Shown here one piece after another: positions 34,009-41,995 of a stretch of 48,906 bases of DNA. The stretch lies in the NCBI GenBank assembly GCA_029263175.1, contig JAJCXZ010000017.1, positions 1 to 48,906 of the forward strand, read 5' to 3'. The notes under the pieces are model-generated. The model had not been told where the DNA came from, ran no database searches, and worked only from the letters and a program-made list of their open reading frames with translations. Position numbers and translations under genes: made by a program. This stretch comes from Acidimicrobiales bacterium. Lineage in GTDB: Bacteria; Actinomycetota; Acidimicrobiia; Acidimicrobiales; Aldehydirespiratoraceae. Numbering within the stretch: the first letter of the stretch is position 1; every line of letters begins with the position of its first letter.

Positions 34009-34303
34009 CGTCGTCCTCCACCGGATCGATCACAGCCCGCGTGGTCTGCCACCCAAGACCGAAGAGATCGCCGAACGCAGCAAGTCCCTGCCTGTCCTGG
34101 ATCTTCCGCCACGCTTTGCGCGAAACCCGATCGCTGAGGTCTTCGGGAACGGCCCAGAGTTCGGAGAGGCTGATCGCGAAGTCCGATTCGAGGTCGGCGA
34201 TTGCTGCATCCACTTCAGCCATCGTCATCCCGAGCTGCCGCAGCTCGGCATCGACGTCGAAGTCGTCGTCTTCGGAGTCGGGGAAGTGCTCTGTCGTGGT
34301 CAT
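34001..34303 (-). CDS. Small acidic protein in the sigma-factor operon (candidate regulator)
   Basis: The 100-aa protein has an acidic start (PDSEDDDFDVDAEL), a predicted helix AEVDAAIADLESDFAISLSEL and a C-terminal part GLAAFGDLFGLGWQTTRAVIDP. It lacks the HxxxCxxC motif of classical zinc anti-sigma factors. An ATGA overlap with the ECF sigma gene and an 8-bp overlap with the MscS-like gene place it exactly where an anti-sigma factor usually lies, so it may be an unusual one. Confidence 0.65.
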   Translation of the reverse strand: MTTTEHFPDSEDDDFDVDAELRQLGMTMAEVDAAIADLESDFAISLSELWAVPEDLSDRVSRKAWRKIQDRQGLAAFGDLFGLGWQTTRAVIDPVEDDDA

Positions 34304-34881
34304 CGTGGTGTCCTCACTTCCGAAGCGAGTAGACGTCGAGCTCGAAGGAGGCGGATCTTGACCTGCCCAAGTGTGATCCCAAGCGACTCAGCGATCTCGT
34401 TGTAGCTCATTGCTTCAATCTCTCGAAGGGCAAGGATCGCCCTCGACAGATCGTCGAGCTCAGAGAGCGCGATCTGGAGACGATCGAGGTCTGACCGTGC
34501 GTCGACCAAAGCCTCGGTCGAGTCACCGGATTGATGATCCGGCAACAGAGCTGGGTCCCATGCCTCATCCCGTATCCGACGAAGTTGGGAGACTGCGCTG
34601 TTGTGGGTGATTCGCATGATCCACGTGCGCCGCGACGACTCGCCACGAAACGACCCGAGCGAGGTCCAGACCTTGATGATCGACTCCTGAACAACGTCTT
34701 CGGCCAAGGCAGGATCACGCACGATCGAGACCGCCAGTCGATACATCGCCGCACCGTGCGCATCCAGAAGCGACCGCAGATCGTCGTCACCAAGCCGGCG
34801 GTCATCACCGAGCCTGCCAGGTGTAACCACATCCGTAGTCTCGCTTGTCGAAGAGCGCGAAGGGGGGACGATGCCGGGCAT
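34300..34881 (-). CDS. ECF RNA polymerase sigma factor
   Basis: The 193-aa RpoE-like factor has region 2 (MYRLAVSIVRDPALAEDVVQESIIKVWTSLGSFRGESSRRTWIMRITHN, about 45-95, with the -10-binding part) and region 4 (LSRAILALREIEAMSYNEIAESLGITLGQVKIRLLRARRLL, about 145-185). ATG 34881 opens MPGIVPPSRS. It is co-translated with the acidic protein and the MscS-like protein. The divergent region upstream carries symmetric AAGTTACGG elements that could be its own promoters. Confidence 0.88.
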   Translation of the reverse strand: MPGIVPPSRSSTSETTDVVTPGRLGDDRRLGDDDLRSLLDAHGAAMYRLAVSIVRDPALAEDVVQESIIKVWTSLGSFRGESSRRTWIMRITHNSAVSQLRRIRDEAWDPALLPDHQSGDSTEALVDARSDLDRLQIALSELDDLSRAILALREIEAMSYNEIAESLGITLGQVKIRLLRARRLLASEVRTPR

Positions 34882-34910
34882 ACGTCGAGATGGACGCTGC
34901 CAACCGGCAG

Positions 34911-34955
34911 AAGTTACGGACTCCCCGAGAAACTTCGATGACTTCCCGTAACTTC
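34911..34955. promoter_or_regulatory. Inverted AAGTTACGG elements in a divergent promoter region
   Basis: AAGTTACGG (34911-34919) and its exact complement CCGTAACTT (34946-34954) are 26 nt apart. Each points towards one of the divergent genes (sigma operon, minus; 35003, plus). ACTTC recurs at 34932, 34941 and 34951, about one helical turn apart. Either paired ECF -35 elements or a cooperative activator site would fit. Confidence 0.55.
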
Positions 34956-35002
34956 CAGCCACCGTTGGCGTCCTTTGTGACGCAACCAGGACAGGAACCG
35001 AA

Positions 35003-35689
35003 ATGAACGTACTCGCAGAGATCAGCTACCGAGAGGGAATCGAGGAGGCATGGACCGACCTCGCCACTTTCGTCCCGAAGGTCATCGCAGCTGTATTGGT
35101 CTTCGTGGTCGGCTGGTTCATCGCGCGGATCATCCGCAACGTGGCACACCGCCTACTGACCAAGATCAAGTTTGACGCCGCGGTCGATCGTGCCGGGCTC
35201 GGCGCCCCGCTTCAGCGCGCCGGATTCGAGGACTCGGGACTGCTACTCGCCAAGATCTTCTACTGGTCGGTGATGGTGCTCGTGCTCCAACTGGCGATCG
35301 ACACCTTCGGGGATTCCGCGATCCAAACCGCTCTCGACGATCTGGTCGGGTTCCTCCCGAACCTCTTCATCGCCATTGTGATCGTTGTTATCGCCGGTGC
35401 AATCGCCACCCGAGTCGCTGAGTTGGTCACAGGCACGTTGGGTGGACAGAGCTACGGTTCAACCGTCGCCAGACTCGCCAGCGGATCCGTCTGGTTGATC
35501 GGCATCTTCTCTGCCCTCAACCAGATCGACATCGCCCAGCGAATCCTGACGACACTCTTCACCGCAATCGTCGCCACAATCGGCCTCGTGATCGTCATCA
35601 TGTTCGGGGTCGGCGGAATCCAGGCCGCTCGTGACCAGTTCTGGCCGAACGTCTTCGCCCGTCTCCGCGGCGAAACCACCGACAGCTGA
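35003..35689 (+). CDS. MscS-like TM-helix protein
   Basis: The 228-aa protein has four or five membrane segments (LATFVPKVIAAVLVFVVGWF; KIFYWSVMVLVLQLAI; FIAIVIVVIAGAIATRVAEL; ILTTLFTAIVATIGLVIVIMFG). The pattern GFLPNLFIAIVIVVIAGAIATRV is the conserved TM-helix repeat found in MscS relatives. No beta-barrel cage follows, so it may be a regulatory or small channel. It is divergent from the ECF sigma operon and followed by a strong terminator. Confidence 0.75.
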   Translation: MNVLAEISYREGIEEAWTDLATFVPKVIAAVLVFVVGWFIARIIRNVAHRLLTKIKFDAAVDRAGLGAPLQRAGFEDSGLLLAKIFYWSVMVLVLQLAIDTFGDSAIQTALDDLVGFLPNLFIAIVIVVIAGAIATRVAELVTGTLGGQSYGSTVARLASGSVWLIGIFSALNQIDIAQRILTTLFTAIVATIGLVIVIMFGVGGIQAARDQFWPNVFARLRGETTDS

Positions 35690-35700
35690 GGCGAGCCGCC

Positions 35701-35737
35701 CAGCTTCCGATCGTTGCCTTCTGGCGGTCGGAAGCTG
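35701..35737 (+). terminator. Hairpin terminator
   Basis: CAGCTTCCGA (35701-35710) pairs perfectly with TCGGAAGCTG (35728-35737); an inner GCC/GGC pair closes a small loop. It lies 12 nt after the stop of the MscS-like gene. Confidence 0.8.
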
Positions 35738-36029
35738 TCGCTGGTTCATCATGCATCCCTCTCGCCCTGCCCACGCCCCGAGGTGCCAGCAAAGGAACAG
35801 AACCCCGGAGTCGCCTCCGGATTCCCCGACTGCGGAAGACGCCGAGATGGACACGCCTCAACACGGCTTGGGAGAACTTCTCCGGCGGGCCCTCCCGATA
35901 CCAACCGGCCTCGTGGAGCGTCTGCTCAACCGTTTGACCACGACCCATCGTGAAACCGGACACGGCGTAGGCCAAGATGACCAGTATGAATGTCCGTTTT
36001 CTCCATCAGATCAGCCGCAAGCGGATTGA
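35738..36029 (+). other. Intergenic stretch with a possible small ORF
   Basis: Between the terminator and CorA I see no clear gene. A 60-codon frame at 35847-36029 (ATG; contains GELLRRALPIPTGLVERLL) has an amphipathic start but overlaps corA by 53 bp and loses codon bias at its end, so it is doubtful. The corA promoter must lie here. Confidence 0.3.
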
Positions 36030-37125
36030 GGAGAGCACGCCGCCAGCGAACCTCGCTGATCGAGACACCGATGGCGGCTGGTTGTGGATCGATATCGATC
36101 CAAAGGGCGAGATCGACCAAGTGGTCGACTACCTCACGCCCCTGGCCCTGGACCAGTTGGCCGTCCGCGATGCACTCGAGGACCTCGACGCACCCAAGTT
36201 CGATGACTTCGGCAGCCATCTCCTCCTGATCCTTCACGGGCTGAGAGACGATGCAGTCGCCACCTACGAAGTCGACTGTTTTCTCACCGAGAACGTGCTC
36301 GTCACGATTCACCACGGCCGATCGCCATCGATCGATGCCCTCTGGTCTCGCTATCTCCTCACCCCCGAGGTCGGGGCGGGAACGGTCGACGAGGTTCTCG
36401 CCCGTCTCGCCGACGTGCTCACCCGACGACTCTCGTCCGTTGTCGACCGTTTTGATCAGGAGATCGATGGCCTCGTCGATGCGGCGCTGGGCACCTCCCC
36501 TCACGTGCTCGAATCGCTCACGGCGGTGCGAACAGATGTCGCCGTCGTTCGCCGCGCCGCCCTCCCTCAACGAGAGGCACTCGACGCCGCGAGTCGTTCC
36601 GATTCACCCCTGATCTCACCGCCCGGGCATCGCCGTCTCACCGACGCGTTCGACGTCGCCGTTCGCTCGGGGCATGGCCTGGACGCCGCCCGCGCCGCGC
36701 TCTCGGAGACGCTCGATGCCTACCGGGGCGCTGAGGCGCGGCAGGCAACCGAGGTGAGCAAAGTCCTGACGATCTACGCCGCGGTCATGTTGCCGCTCAC
36801 CCTGATCGTCGGGTTCTTCGGGATGAATTTCGAGGAACTCCCGATGACCGATCGCACAAACGGGTGGATCCTCGTCTCGATCGTCATGGCGGTCGTGGCC
36901 ACGCTCTCACTCGGAATGTTCATTGGCGCCGGCTGGATGCGACGTCCTTCGGGGCGGTCGGCCGGACGCGCTCTCGGCAAGGGGCTCATCGAGGCGGCGC
37001 TGGCCCCGGTCGAGCTGGTGGGTTCGGTCTTGGTCGTCCCTGGCGAAGCGGCGCGCTCAGCCAACGCTCGTCGGCGGCGTCGCAAAGCCGAAAACCCAGC
37101 ACCGTCCGAGGATCAATCCCGATGA
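35977..37125 (+). CDS. corA: CorA-family magnesium/divalent cation channel
   Basis: The 382-aa protein has a large cytoplasmic domain (1-265) and two C-terminal membrane helices (VMLPLTLIVGFFG and ILVSIVMAVVATLSLGMF). GMN, the Mg2+ filter motif, is at 282-284. An extra basic tail of about 60 residues follows (ANARRRRRKAEN). ATG 35977 or 35986 could be the start. The stop overlaps ppk2 (ATGA), linking Mg2+ supply with polyphosphate metabolism. Confidence 0.9.
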   Translation: MTSMNVRFLHQISRKRIEESTPPANLADRDTDGGWLWIDIDPKGEIDQVVDYLTPLALDQLAVRDALEDLDAPKFDDFGSHLLLILHGLRDDAVATYEVDCFLTENVLVTIHHGRSPSIDALWSRYLLTPEVGAGTVDEVLARLADVLTRRLSSVVDRFDQEIDGLVDAALGTSPHVLESLTAVRTDVAVVRRAALPQREALDAASRSDSPLISPPGHRRLTDAFDVAVRSGHGLDAARAALSETLDAYRGAEARQATEVSKVLTIYAAVMLPLTLIVGFFGMNFEELPMTDRTNGWILVSIVMAVVATLSLGMFIGAGWMRRPSGRSAGRALGKGLIEAALAPVELVGSVLVVPGEAARSANARRRRRKAENPAPSEDQSR

Positions 37126-38054
37126 CACCAACCGGCGCCGACGAGTCGCCCAGTCTCGAGGAAGCCATCGAGTGGCTCCGAGAGCTCTCCGCTCAGAACC
37201 TCGCCGAGAGAGGCCTGTCAGTGGAAGGAACGTTCGACGAGGTCGATGATCCCGTGCTGCTCGGTGCCGATGGCAAACCCGTCGAGACGTGGCGCGAGGA
37301 GCATCCCTACGACGTTCTGATGAGCCGAGACGATTACGAGTCGACGAAGCGGCTCCTCCAGATCGAGCTGCTCAAGGCCCAGACCTGGCTGGCCGAGACC
37401 GGGGGCCGGCTGGTGATCGGCTTCGATGGCCGAGACGCCGCCGGCAAGGGCGGCACCATCAAGCGGTTCATCGAGCATCTCAACCCACGAGGTTTCCGCG
37501 TCGTCGCACTCCCGGCACCGACCACCGAGGAGCAAGCTCAGTGGTACTTCCAGCGCTATGTCCCTCACCTTCCCACTGCCGGGGAGATCGTTCTTTTCGA
37601 TCGCTCCTGGCACAACCGTGCTGTGGTCGAGCCGGTGATGGGGTTTTGCGAACCGACTGACTACGACGAATTCATCCGGTCCGCTCCGTTGTTCGAGGAG
37701 ATGCTCGTCCGGTCAGGGATCACGCTCGTGAAGTTCTGGTTCTCGGTGTCTCGGCGGGAGCAGCTCACAAGACTGACCATCCGCCGCATCGATCCCGTCA
37801 GGCAGTGGAAGCTGAGCGCCAATGATCTTGCTTCCCTGGACAGATGGGACGATTTCACGAACTACAAGAACGAGATGTTCCGGCTGACGCACCACGATCA
37901 TGGCCCGTGGACGATCGTCCGGTCCAACGACAAGAAACGTGGCCGAATCGAGGCCATGCGAGTCGTGCTGAGCCAACTCGACTACCCGACCAAGGATCAC
38001 ACGCTGGTCGGTCAGCCGGACCCGCTGATCGTCGGCCCGCCAGTGCTCGACTAG
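37122..38054 (+). CDS. ppk2: Polyphosphate kinase 2
   Basis: The 310-aa PPK2 has Walker A FDGRDAAGKGG (101-111), Walker B FDRSWHNR (159-166) followed by PVMGFC, and the lid region RRIDPVRQWKLSANDL. This single-domain form transfers phosphate between polyphosphate and nucleoside diphosphates in the cytoplasm. The order of motifs is that of class I enzymes. It is translated with corA through an ATGA overlap. The TAG stop abuts the convergent plsC stop (CTAGCTAG). Confidence 0.92.
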   Translation: MTPTGADESPSLEEAIEWLRELSAQNLAERGLSVEGTFDEVDDPVLLGADGKPVETWREEHPYDVLMSRDDYESTKRLLQIELLKAQTWLAETGGRLVIGFDGRDAAGKGGTIKRFIEHLNPRGFRVVALPAPTTEEQAQWYFQRYVPHLPTAGEIVLFDRSWHNRAVVEPVMGFCEPTDYDEFIRSAPLFEEMLVRSGITLVKFWFSVSRREQLTRLTIRRIDPVRQWKLSANDLASLDRWDDFTNYKNEMFRLTHHDHGPWTIVRSNDKKRGRIEAMRVVLSQLDYPTKDHTLVGQPDPLIVGPPVLD

Positions 38055-38807
38055 CTAGGCGAGCGGGTCGCTACCGGCTGGAGCGGGTGCCACCTCCGCA
38101 CGCAACTCCTCAACCAGGTCGATGAGCTGTGCCCAGACTCGATCGGTGACGACTCTCAACTGCTTGCCGTCGCCGGGAACGTCGACGGCCAGAGCTCTCA
38201 CGTCGATCGGGTCGCCGACATCCACCAGCACACGAGGGCGGAGCACGACGTTCACCAGAACCGTCCGGAAACGCCGCGCTCGCCCGATCACACGATGCGA
38301 CCCAACCATCGCTATGGGCACGATCGGCGCGCCGGTCTGCAGCGCCAGCCGGACTGCACCGGTCTTTGCCCGCTCGGGCCAATGCTCGAGGTCTCTTGTG
38401 GTGCGCCCTTCGGGAAAGATTCCGACCGCCTCGCCGGCCGCGAGAGCGTCAGCGGCAACCCGAAGTGACTCCGCAGCGCGCACCGACCCTCGTTCGACCG
38501 GGATGTAGCCGATCTTGCGAACCAGCGCCCCGAGGACCGGCGCCCGAAAGACCCCTGCCGTGGCGAGCAAGCGAACCGAACGACCCATCCGTCGACAAAC
38601 CAGCGCCAGAAGCAAGCCGTCGACGTGGCTCGCGTGGTTGCTCACGATGATCACCGCACCGTCGGGCAACGCCCTCGCGGCGGCACGGCGCCCTCGATGC
38701 TTCGCGATCCGAAGGCGAGTGAACACCGCCAGCAGTGATCCCACCAGCAAGCTCGCCGCGGCGTAGATCACGGCACCAGACCGCCCGGGCGCCCGCCAGC
38801 TCGTCAT
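38055..38807 (-). CDS. plsC: 1-acyl-glycerol-3-phosphate acyltransferase-like protein
   Basis: The 250-aa protein has one N-terminal membrane helix (about 12-31), the acyltransferase motif NHASHVD (57-63, HX4D) and the second motif FPEGRTTRD (131-139). These make phosphatidate or other acyl-glycerolipids at the membrane. GAAAGGGGAC is the ribosome binding site for ATG 38807. Actinobacteria have several paralogues, so the exact acceptor is uncertain. Confidence 0.85.
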   Translation of the reverse strand: MTSWRAPGRSGAVIYAAASLLVGSLLAVFTRLRIAKHRGRRAAARALPDGAVIIVSNHASHVDGLLLALVCRRMGRSVRLLATAGVFRAPVLGALVRKIGYIPVERGSVRAAESLRVAADALAAGEAVGIFPEGRTTRDLEHWPERAKTGAVRLALQTGAPIVPIAMVGSHRVIGRARRFRTVLVNVVLRPRVLVDVGDPIDVRALAVDVPGDGKQLRVVTDRVWAQLIDLVEELRAEVAPAPAGSDPLA

Positions 38808-38850
38808 CGAGTCCCCTTTCCCGGTCCGCAACGTAGCAACTCATGCCTCG

Positions 38851-39180
38851 CTAGGGACTCTCACAGGCAATGAGCATGCCAATGCTGCTCGGGGCCAGGA
38901 TCTCCCCGTTCTCTTCCCACCGCAGCCAGATCCCCTCGTCGGTACGGCTGATCTCCACGCCGATCTGACCGCACGTCGTTTCCACTGTCCCGCTGCCGGC
39001 GCGAGAGCCGTTGTTGGACCATGCAACCGTCAATCCGCTCTCGGCGACTTCCCGCCGGAAATCTCCAGGAGTTCCCGGTCGCCCCTCGCCGATCCAGTAC
39101 AGCAAGCTCCCGACGAAGATGACCAGCACGATCGCGAGAAGCACGGCGCTGGCGGGTACTCGAGGTTTGGTGGATGGCAT
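38851..39180 (-). CDS. Small membrane-anchored exported protein
   Basis: The 109-aa protein has one N-terminal membrane helix (VPASAVLLAIVLVIFVGSLLYWI) and an exported domain with two Cys (ETTCGQIGVEI, GMLIACESP) that may form a disulfide. GGAGAA lies before ATG 39180. The 14-bp palindrome at 39226-39239 lies in its upstream region, so the HTH regulator at 39287 may control it too. Function unknown. Confidence 0.7.
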   Translation of the reverse strand: MPSTKPRVPASAVLLAIVLVIFVGSLLYWIGEGRPGTPGDFRREVAESGLTVAWSNNGSRAGSGTVETTCGQIGVEISRTDEGIWLRWEENGEILAPSSIGMLIACESP

Positions 39181-39224
39181 GTACGAATTCTCCGAAGGAA
39201 CGGGCGACCGCAACAGCGAGGCTA

Positions 39225-39280
39225 GGCAATAGCTATTGCAGCAATGCCTGTTGACTCTATCTGTTCCCGCGGGCTAGGTT
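39225..39280. promoter_or_regulatory. Operator-like 31-bp element (copy 1) and promoter of 39287
   Basis: Positions 39225-39255 hold a perfect 14-bp palindrome GCAATAGCTATTGC (39226-39239) and end in TTGAC. TTGACT (39251-39256) with an 18-bp spacer and TAGGTT (39275-39280) is the promoter of the HTH gene, six bases before its GTG. The element recurs inverted at 39684-39714 with 27 of 31 positions identical. Confidence 0.75.
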
Positions 39281-39286
39281 CCGTCG

Positions 39287-39652
39287 GTGGCCACCGCAAA
39301 TGATCATCTCAACCGGTTGAGCGCCGCACTCGCAGGCATCGAGGCCGCGGCAGCGGAGAACGCGGCGCGAAGCGTCGAGGTGCAACGTCGCTCGGCTGCG
39401 CTTCGTTCGCGATTGGAAGCGGGTGATTCGCTCGTCGCGCTCGTACAGGCTGAACAACGGCCCCGCGTCGTGGAGCTGTTGTCCACCAACATGGCGACGC
39501 TTGAATCCGCTGGTGCCGAGCTCCGCGCCGCACAGGCGTTGGCGCTTCGCGTAGAAGGGCTAACGATCGAGACGATCGCCGATCTCTTCGGTGTCACGCG
39601 CCAGCGGATCTCTGCCCTCCTCCGGCAGAAGGCTGCAAGCACCGAAGAGTAG
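39287..39652 (+). CDS. Small HTH DNA-binding regulator
   Basis: The 121-aa protein has an Ala-rich helical N-terminal part (likely a coiled coil, 1-85) and a C-terminal HTH (TIADLFGVTRQRISALLRQKA, about 95-115) like sigma region 4 or KorB-type helices. GTG 39287 is set by TAGGTT ending 6 nt upstream. The two flanking 31-bp elements suggest that it binds both sides of its own gene, controlling itself, the minus-strand 38851 gene and the plus-strand 39752 gene. Confidence 0.75.
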   Translation: MATANDHLNRLSAALAGIEAAAAENAARSVEVQRRSAALRSRLEAGDSLVALVQAEQRPRVVELLSTNMATLESAGAELRAAQALALRVEGLTIETIADLFGVTRQRISALLRQKAASTEE

Positions 39653-39683
39653 TGATGTTGCTCGCCGCAGCATGAGCAATGAT

Positions 39684-39738
39684 GTCAACAGCTAATGCTG
39701 CAATAGCTATTGACACTGGAATCTCAGACTTCTACGAT
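39684..39738 (+). promoter_or_regulatory. Operator-like 31-bp element (copy 2) and promoter of 39752
   Basis: The inverted copy covers 39684-39714 and contains CAATAGCTATTG (39701-39712). TTGACA (39710-39715), 17 bp and TACGAT (39733-39738) form a near-consensus promoter whose -35 box lies inside the element, so a bound protein would block it. Confidence 0.75.
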
Positions 39739-39751
39739 GACCCTTGGCGTC

Positions 39752-40273
39752 ATGTCAGGCGCCCTCAAGTCGAGGTCGACCCAGATGCACGCCAGTAACA
39801 CCATCGCCCCGCCGGATCCAGGCCAACCCCACGGGGTCGCCCCGCGGCAGCCCCGATATCGGGTCCTCAAAGCGATTCTGTGGATTCTCCTTGGCACCTT
39901 CGCTCTCGTCCTGGGCCTCGCCGCGCTACTCGTTGCCGGTGGAAATCGGGACGAGAGCGAGCAAGTACCGGCCTCGACAGACGAAGCCGTCGCACCTCCG
40001 GTCGCTGATGTCATCACCGAATTCGCCGAGGCATGGGCGCTTGGCGACTGGACGAGCCTCGGAGAAGTCGCAACCGGCGCGGTCGTCGCCAGCGCACAAG
40101 CCATCAATGTCGACGGTATGGCGATCGAGGTCGTTGGATCGCCGTCGGATGGCCAGGCTGAGCTCCTCGTCGTCTCAGGCGACGGACCGGCGCTGCTCTA
40201 CCGGGTAACCATGGCCACAGTCGACGAGAATTCGGTTGTCGTCGATCTCGTGCCCGCCGGAGATGCGGGCTGA
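39752..40273 (+). CDS. Membrane-anchored exported protein
   Basis: The 173-aa protein has a cytoplasmic Pro-rich start, one membrane helix (AILWILLGTFALVLGLAALLVAG) and an exported domain of about 100 residues (DVITEFAEAWALGDWTSLGEV ... GPALLYRVTMATVDENSVVVDLV) that resembles NTF2-like/MecA-N-type folds. ATG 39752 or 39785 could be used; TACGAT at 39733-39738 favours the first. Function unknown. Confidence 0.65.
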   Translation: MSGALKSRSTQMHASNTIAPPDPGQPHGVAPRQPRYRVLKAILWILLGTFALVLGLAALLVAGGNRDESEQVPASTDEAVAPPVADVITEFAEAWALGDWTSLGEVATGAVVASAQAINVDGMAIEVVGSPSDGQAELLVVSGDGPALLYRVTMATVDENSVVVDLVPAGDAG

Positions 40274-40282
40274 AGACAGTCG

Positions 40283-40717
40283 ATGGAAACCGTTCCCGAC
40301 GCCTCAATCGCTTCACCGCCGGCTTTCGGGCAGGTTTACAACGTTCGAGCCGATTTGATCGAGCTGAATGCCGCTCGCGACACGCTGTCAAGTTGGTTGA
40401 GAAGCAACTGGCGAGGACCACCGAGTCGTTGCGTGGACATCACCTTGGTATTCGTGGAACTACTCACCAACGCCATCGAAGCCTCGCTGCCAGATTCATC
40501 AGTCCACTACTTTCTTCATGACGACAGGCGGGAGATCGTCATGCGCTTTCTCAATTCGAACGCCCACCGGACACCGGTCGAGCTGAGCAGCATGCCCGAA
40601 CCCGACGCGGAGTCAGGCCGCGGTTTGGCGCTTGCAGCCCGCGCCGCCGATCGCCTGCACATCCACTGGACGGAGGACTCCGTCGAGGTCAGCGCCCACT
40701 TCCGCATCGCACAATGA
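40283..40717 (+). CDS. RsbW-like anti-sigma/serine kinase ATPase (HATPase_c_2)
   Basis: The 144-aa GHKL ATPase has the N box in VFVELLTNAIEAS (ELLTN) and the G box in ESGRGLALAARAADRL. Proteins of this size act as anti-sigma factors or anti-anti-sigma kinases. No STAS-domain partner or type-B sigma factor is next to it, so its target is elsewhere or unusual. It follows the membrane protein gene by 9 bp and may share its promoter. Confidence 0.8.
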   Translation: METVPDASIASPPAFGQVYNVRADLIELNAARDTLSSWLRSNWRGPPSRCVDITLVFVELLTNAIEASLPDSSVHYFLHDDRREIVMRFLNSNAHRTPVELSSMPEPDAESGRGLALAARAADRLHIHWTEDSVEVSAHFRIAQ

Positions 40718-40783
40718 CCGTCTGGAGCGATTCGTGCACTCGACGCGTGGTAGAACCGGGTGGTGTCGCGAGGGCAGCCCACA

Positions 40784-41359
40784 ATGAACCCGAAGGTTGA
40801 CGCATACGTCGCCCGGTCGGAGCTGTGGCCCGACGAAATGACCTCGCTTCGCCCGATACTCCTCGGTTGCGGCCTGGATGAAGACGTCAAATGGGGGAAG
40901 CCCTGCTACACCGCCGACGACAAAAACATTCTGATTCTTCAAGAGATGAAGGGCTTTCTCGCCCTGATGTTCTTCAAGGGATCCCTGCTCTCCGACCCCG
41001 ACGGCGTGCTCGAACAGCAGGGCCCGAACACTCGTTCCGCGCTTCGCATGACATTCACATCGGTGGACGACGTGACCGATCTCACGGACACAATCTCTGC
41101 CTACGTCAACGAAGCGATCGAGATCGAGCGATCCGGTCGGCAGATGGAGCCGGCCCCAGATCTCGAACTCGTCGCCGAGCTCCAGCAACGTCTCGACGAT
41201 GACGCGGCGCTGTCGAACGCGTTCTACGCGCTGACACCCGGTCGACAGCGCGAGTACAACCTCTACTTCAGCGGTGCCAAGCAGGCCACGACCCGTTCCG
41301 CCCGCGTGAACAAGCTCGTGCCGAAAATTCTCGAAGGCAAGGGGTTCCGCGACCGCTGA
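40784..41359 (+). CDS. YdeI/DUF1801-like protein
   Basis: The product is 191 aa from ATG 40784, or 199 from GTG 40760. DEDVKWGKPCYTADDKNILILQEMKGFLALMFFKG is the DUF1801 core, and the C-terminal RVNKLVPKILEGKGFRDR is the YdeI-type tail (OmdA domain). In Bacillus a YdeI relative affects resistance to cationic peptides; here the role is unknown. A GC-rich terminator follows the stop. Confidence 0.75.
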   Translation: MNPKVDAYVARSELWPDEMTSLRPILLGCGLDEDVKWGKPCYTADDKNILILQEMKGFLALMFFKGSLLSDPDGVLEQQGPNTRSALRMTFTSVDDVTDLTDTISAYVNEAIEIERSGRQMEPAPDLELVAELQQRLDDDAALSNAFYALTPGRQREYNLYFSGAKQATTRSARVNKLVPKILEGKGFRDR

Positions 41360-41379
41360 CCCCCCCCCGATCGGTGGGG
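41360..41379. terminator. Short GC hairpin between convergent genes
   Basis: Right after the TGA, a run of C (41360-41368), GATC and GGTGGGG can fold into a stem with one mismatch, followed by TTGTT. It separates the YdeI-like and pyrophosphatase genes. Confidence 0.5.
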
Positions 41380-41393
41380 TTGTTCAGCTGGCC

Positions 41394-41918
41394 TCAGTTT
41401 TGGTCGCGGTGACGGGTACGAGCGGCTCGGATCTCTTTCACCGCGTCAGACTTTCCGCCCCAGTCGCCGACCTCGGTGGATTTCGAGGGCTCCAGCGCCT
41501 TGTAGATCTCGAAGAAGTGACCGATCTCGGCTCGCAGGAAAGGCGGCACATCACCGAGAACACGAATGTGATCCCAACGCGGATCCCCCGCCGGTACGGC
41601 AAGAACCTTTGCGTCCGGTCCCATCTCGTCGCGCATCCAGAACACACCAATCGCCCGCGCCGTGATGTGGCACCCCGGAACGGTCGGCTCCTCGAGTAGG
41701 ACGAGCACGTCCAAGGGGTCACCGTCCTCACCCAGCGTGTCCGGGATGAATCCGTAGTCGGCGGGATAGGCGGTGGCCGTGAACAGATGCCGGTCGAGCC
41801 ACACCACCCCGGTCTCATGATCGATCTCGTACTTGTTCCGTGACCCCTTGGGGATCTCGACAACCATGTCGAACACGGCGTCGGCCGGCTCTTCTGACAG
41901 ATCTACATCGTGAGCCAT
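41394..41918 (-). CDS. ppa: Inorganic pyrophosphatase
   Basis: The 174-aa family I pyrophosphatase has EIPKGSRNKYEID (21-33) with substrate Lys and Arg, YGFIPDT and the signature DGDPLDV (65-71), whose Asp residues bind Mg2+. It hydrolyses diphosphate in the cytoplasm. GGAGAC lies before ATG 41918. The length is normal for bacteria. Very confident. Confidence 0.95.
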   Translation of the reverse strand: MAHDVDLSEEPADAVFDMVVEIPKGSRNKYEIDHETGVVWLDRHLFTATAYPADYGFIPDTLGEDGDPLDVLVLLEEPTVPGCHITARAIGVFWMRDEMGPDAKVLAVPAGDPRWDHIRVLGDVPPFLRAEIGHFFEIYKALEPSKSTEVGDWGGKSDAVKEIRAARTRHRDQN

Positions 41919-41995
41919 TCACTTGTCTCCGTGTGCGGGCACTACCGCCCGGGTCGACGTGATCGTACCGTCGCGGCAGTCCCGCCCACGTTTGA

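Noticed and set aside
38045-38060. CTAGCTAG as a restriction or attachment site
   Set aside because: It is the abutting stop codons of two convergent genes.
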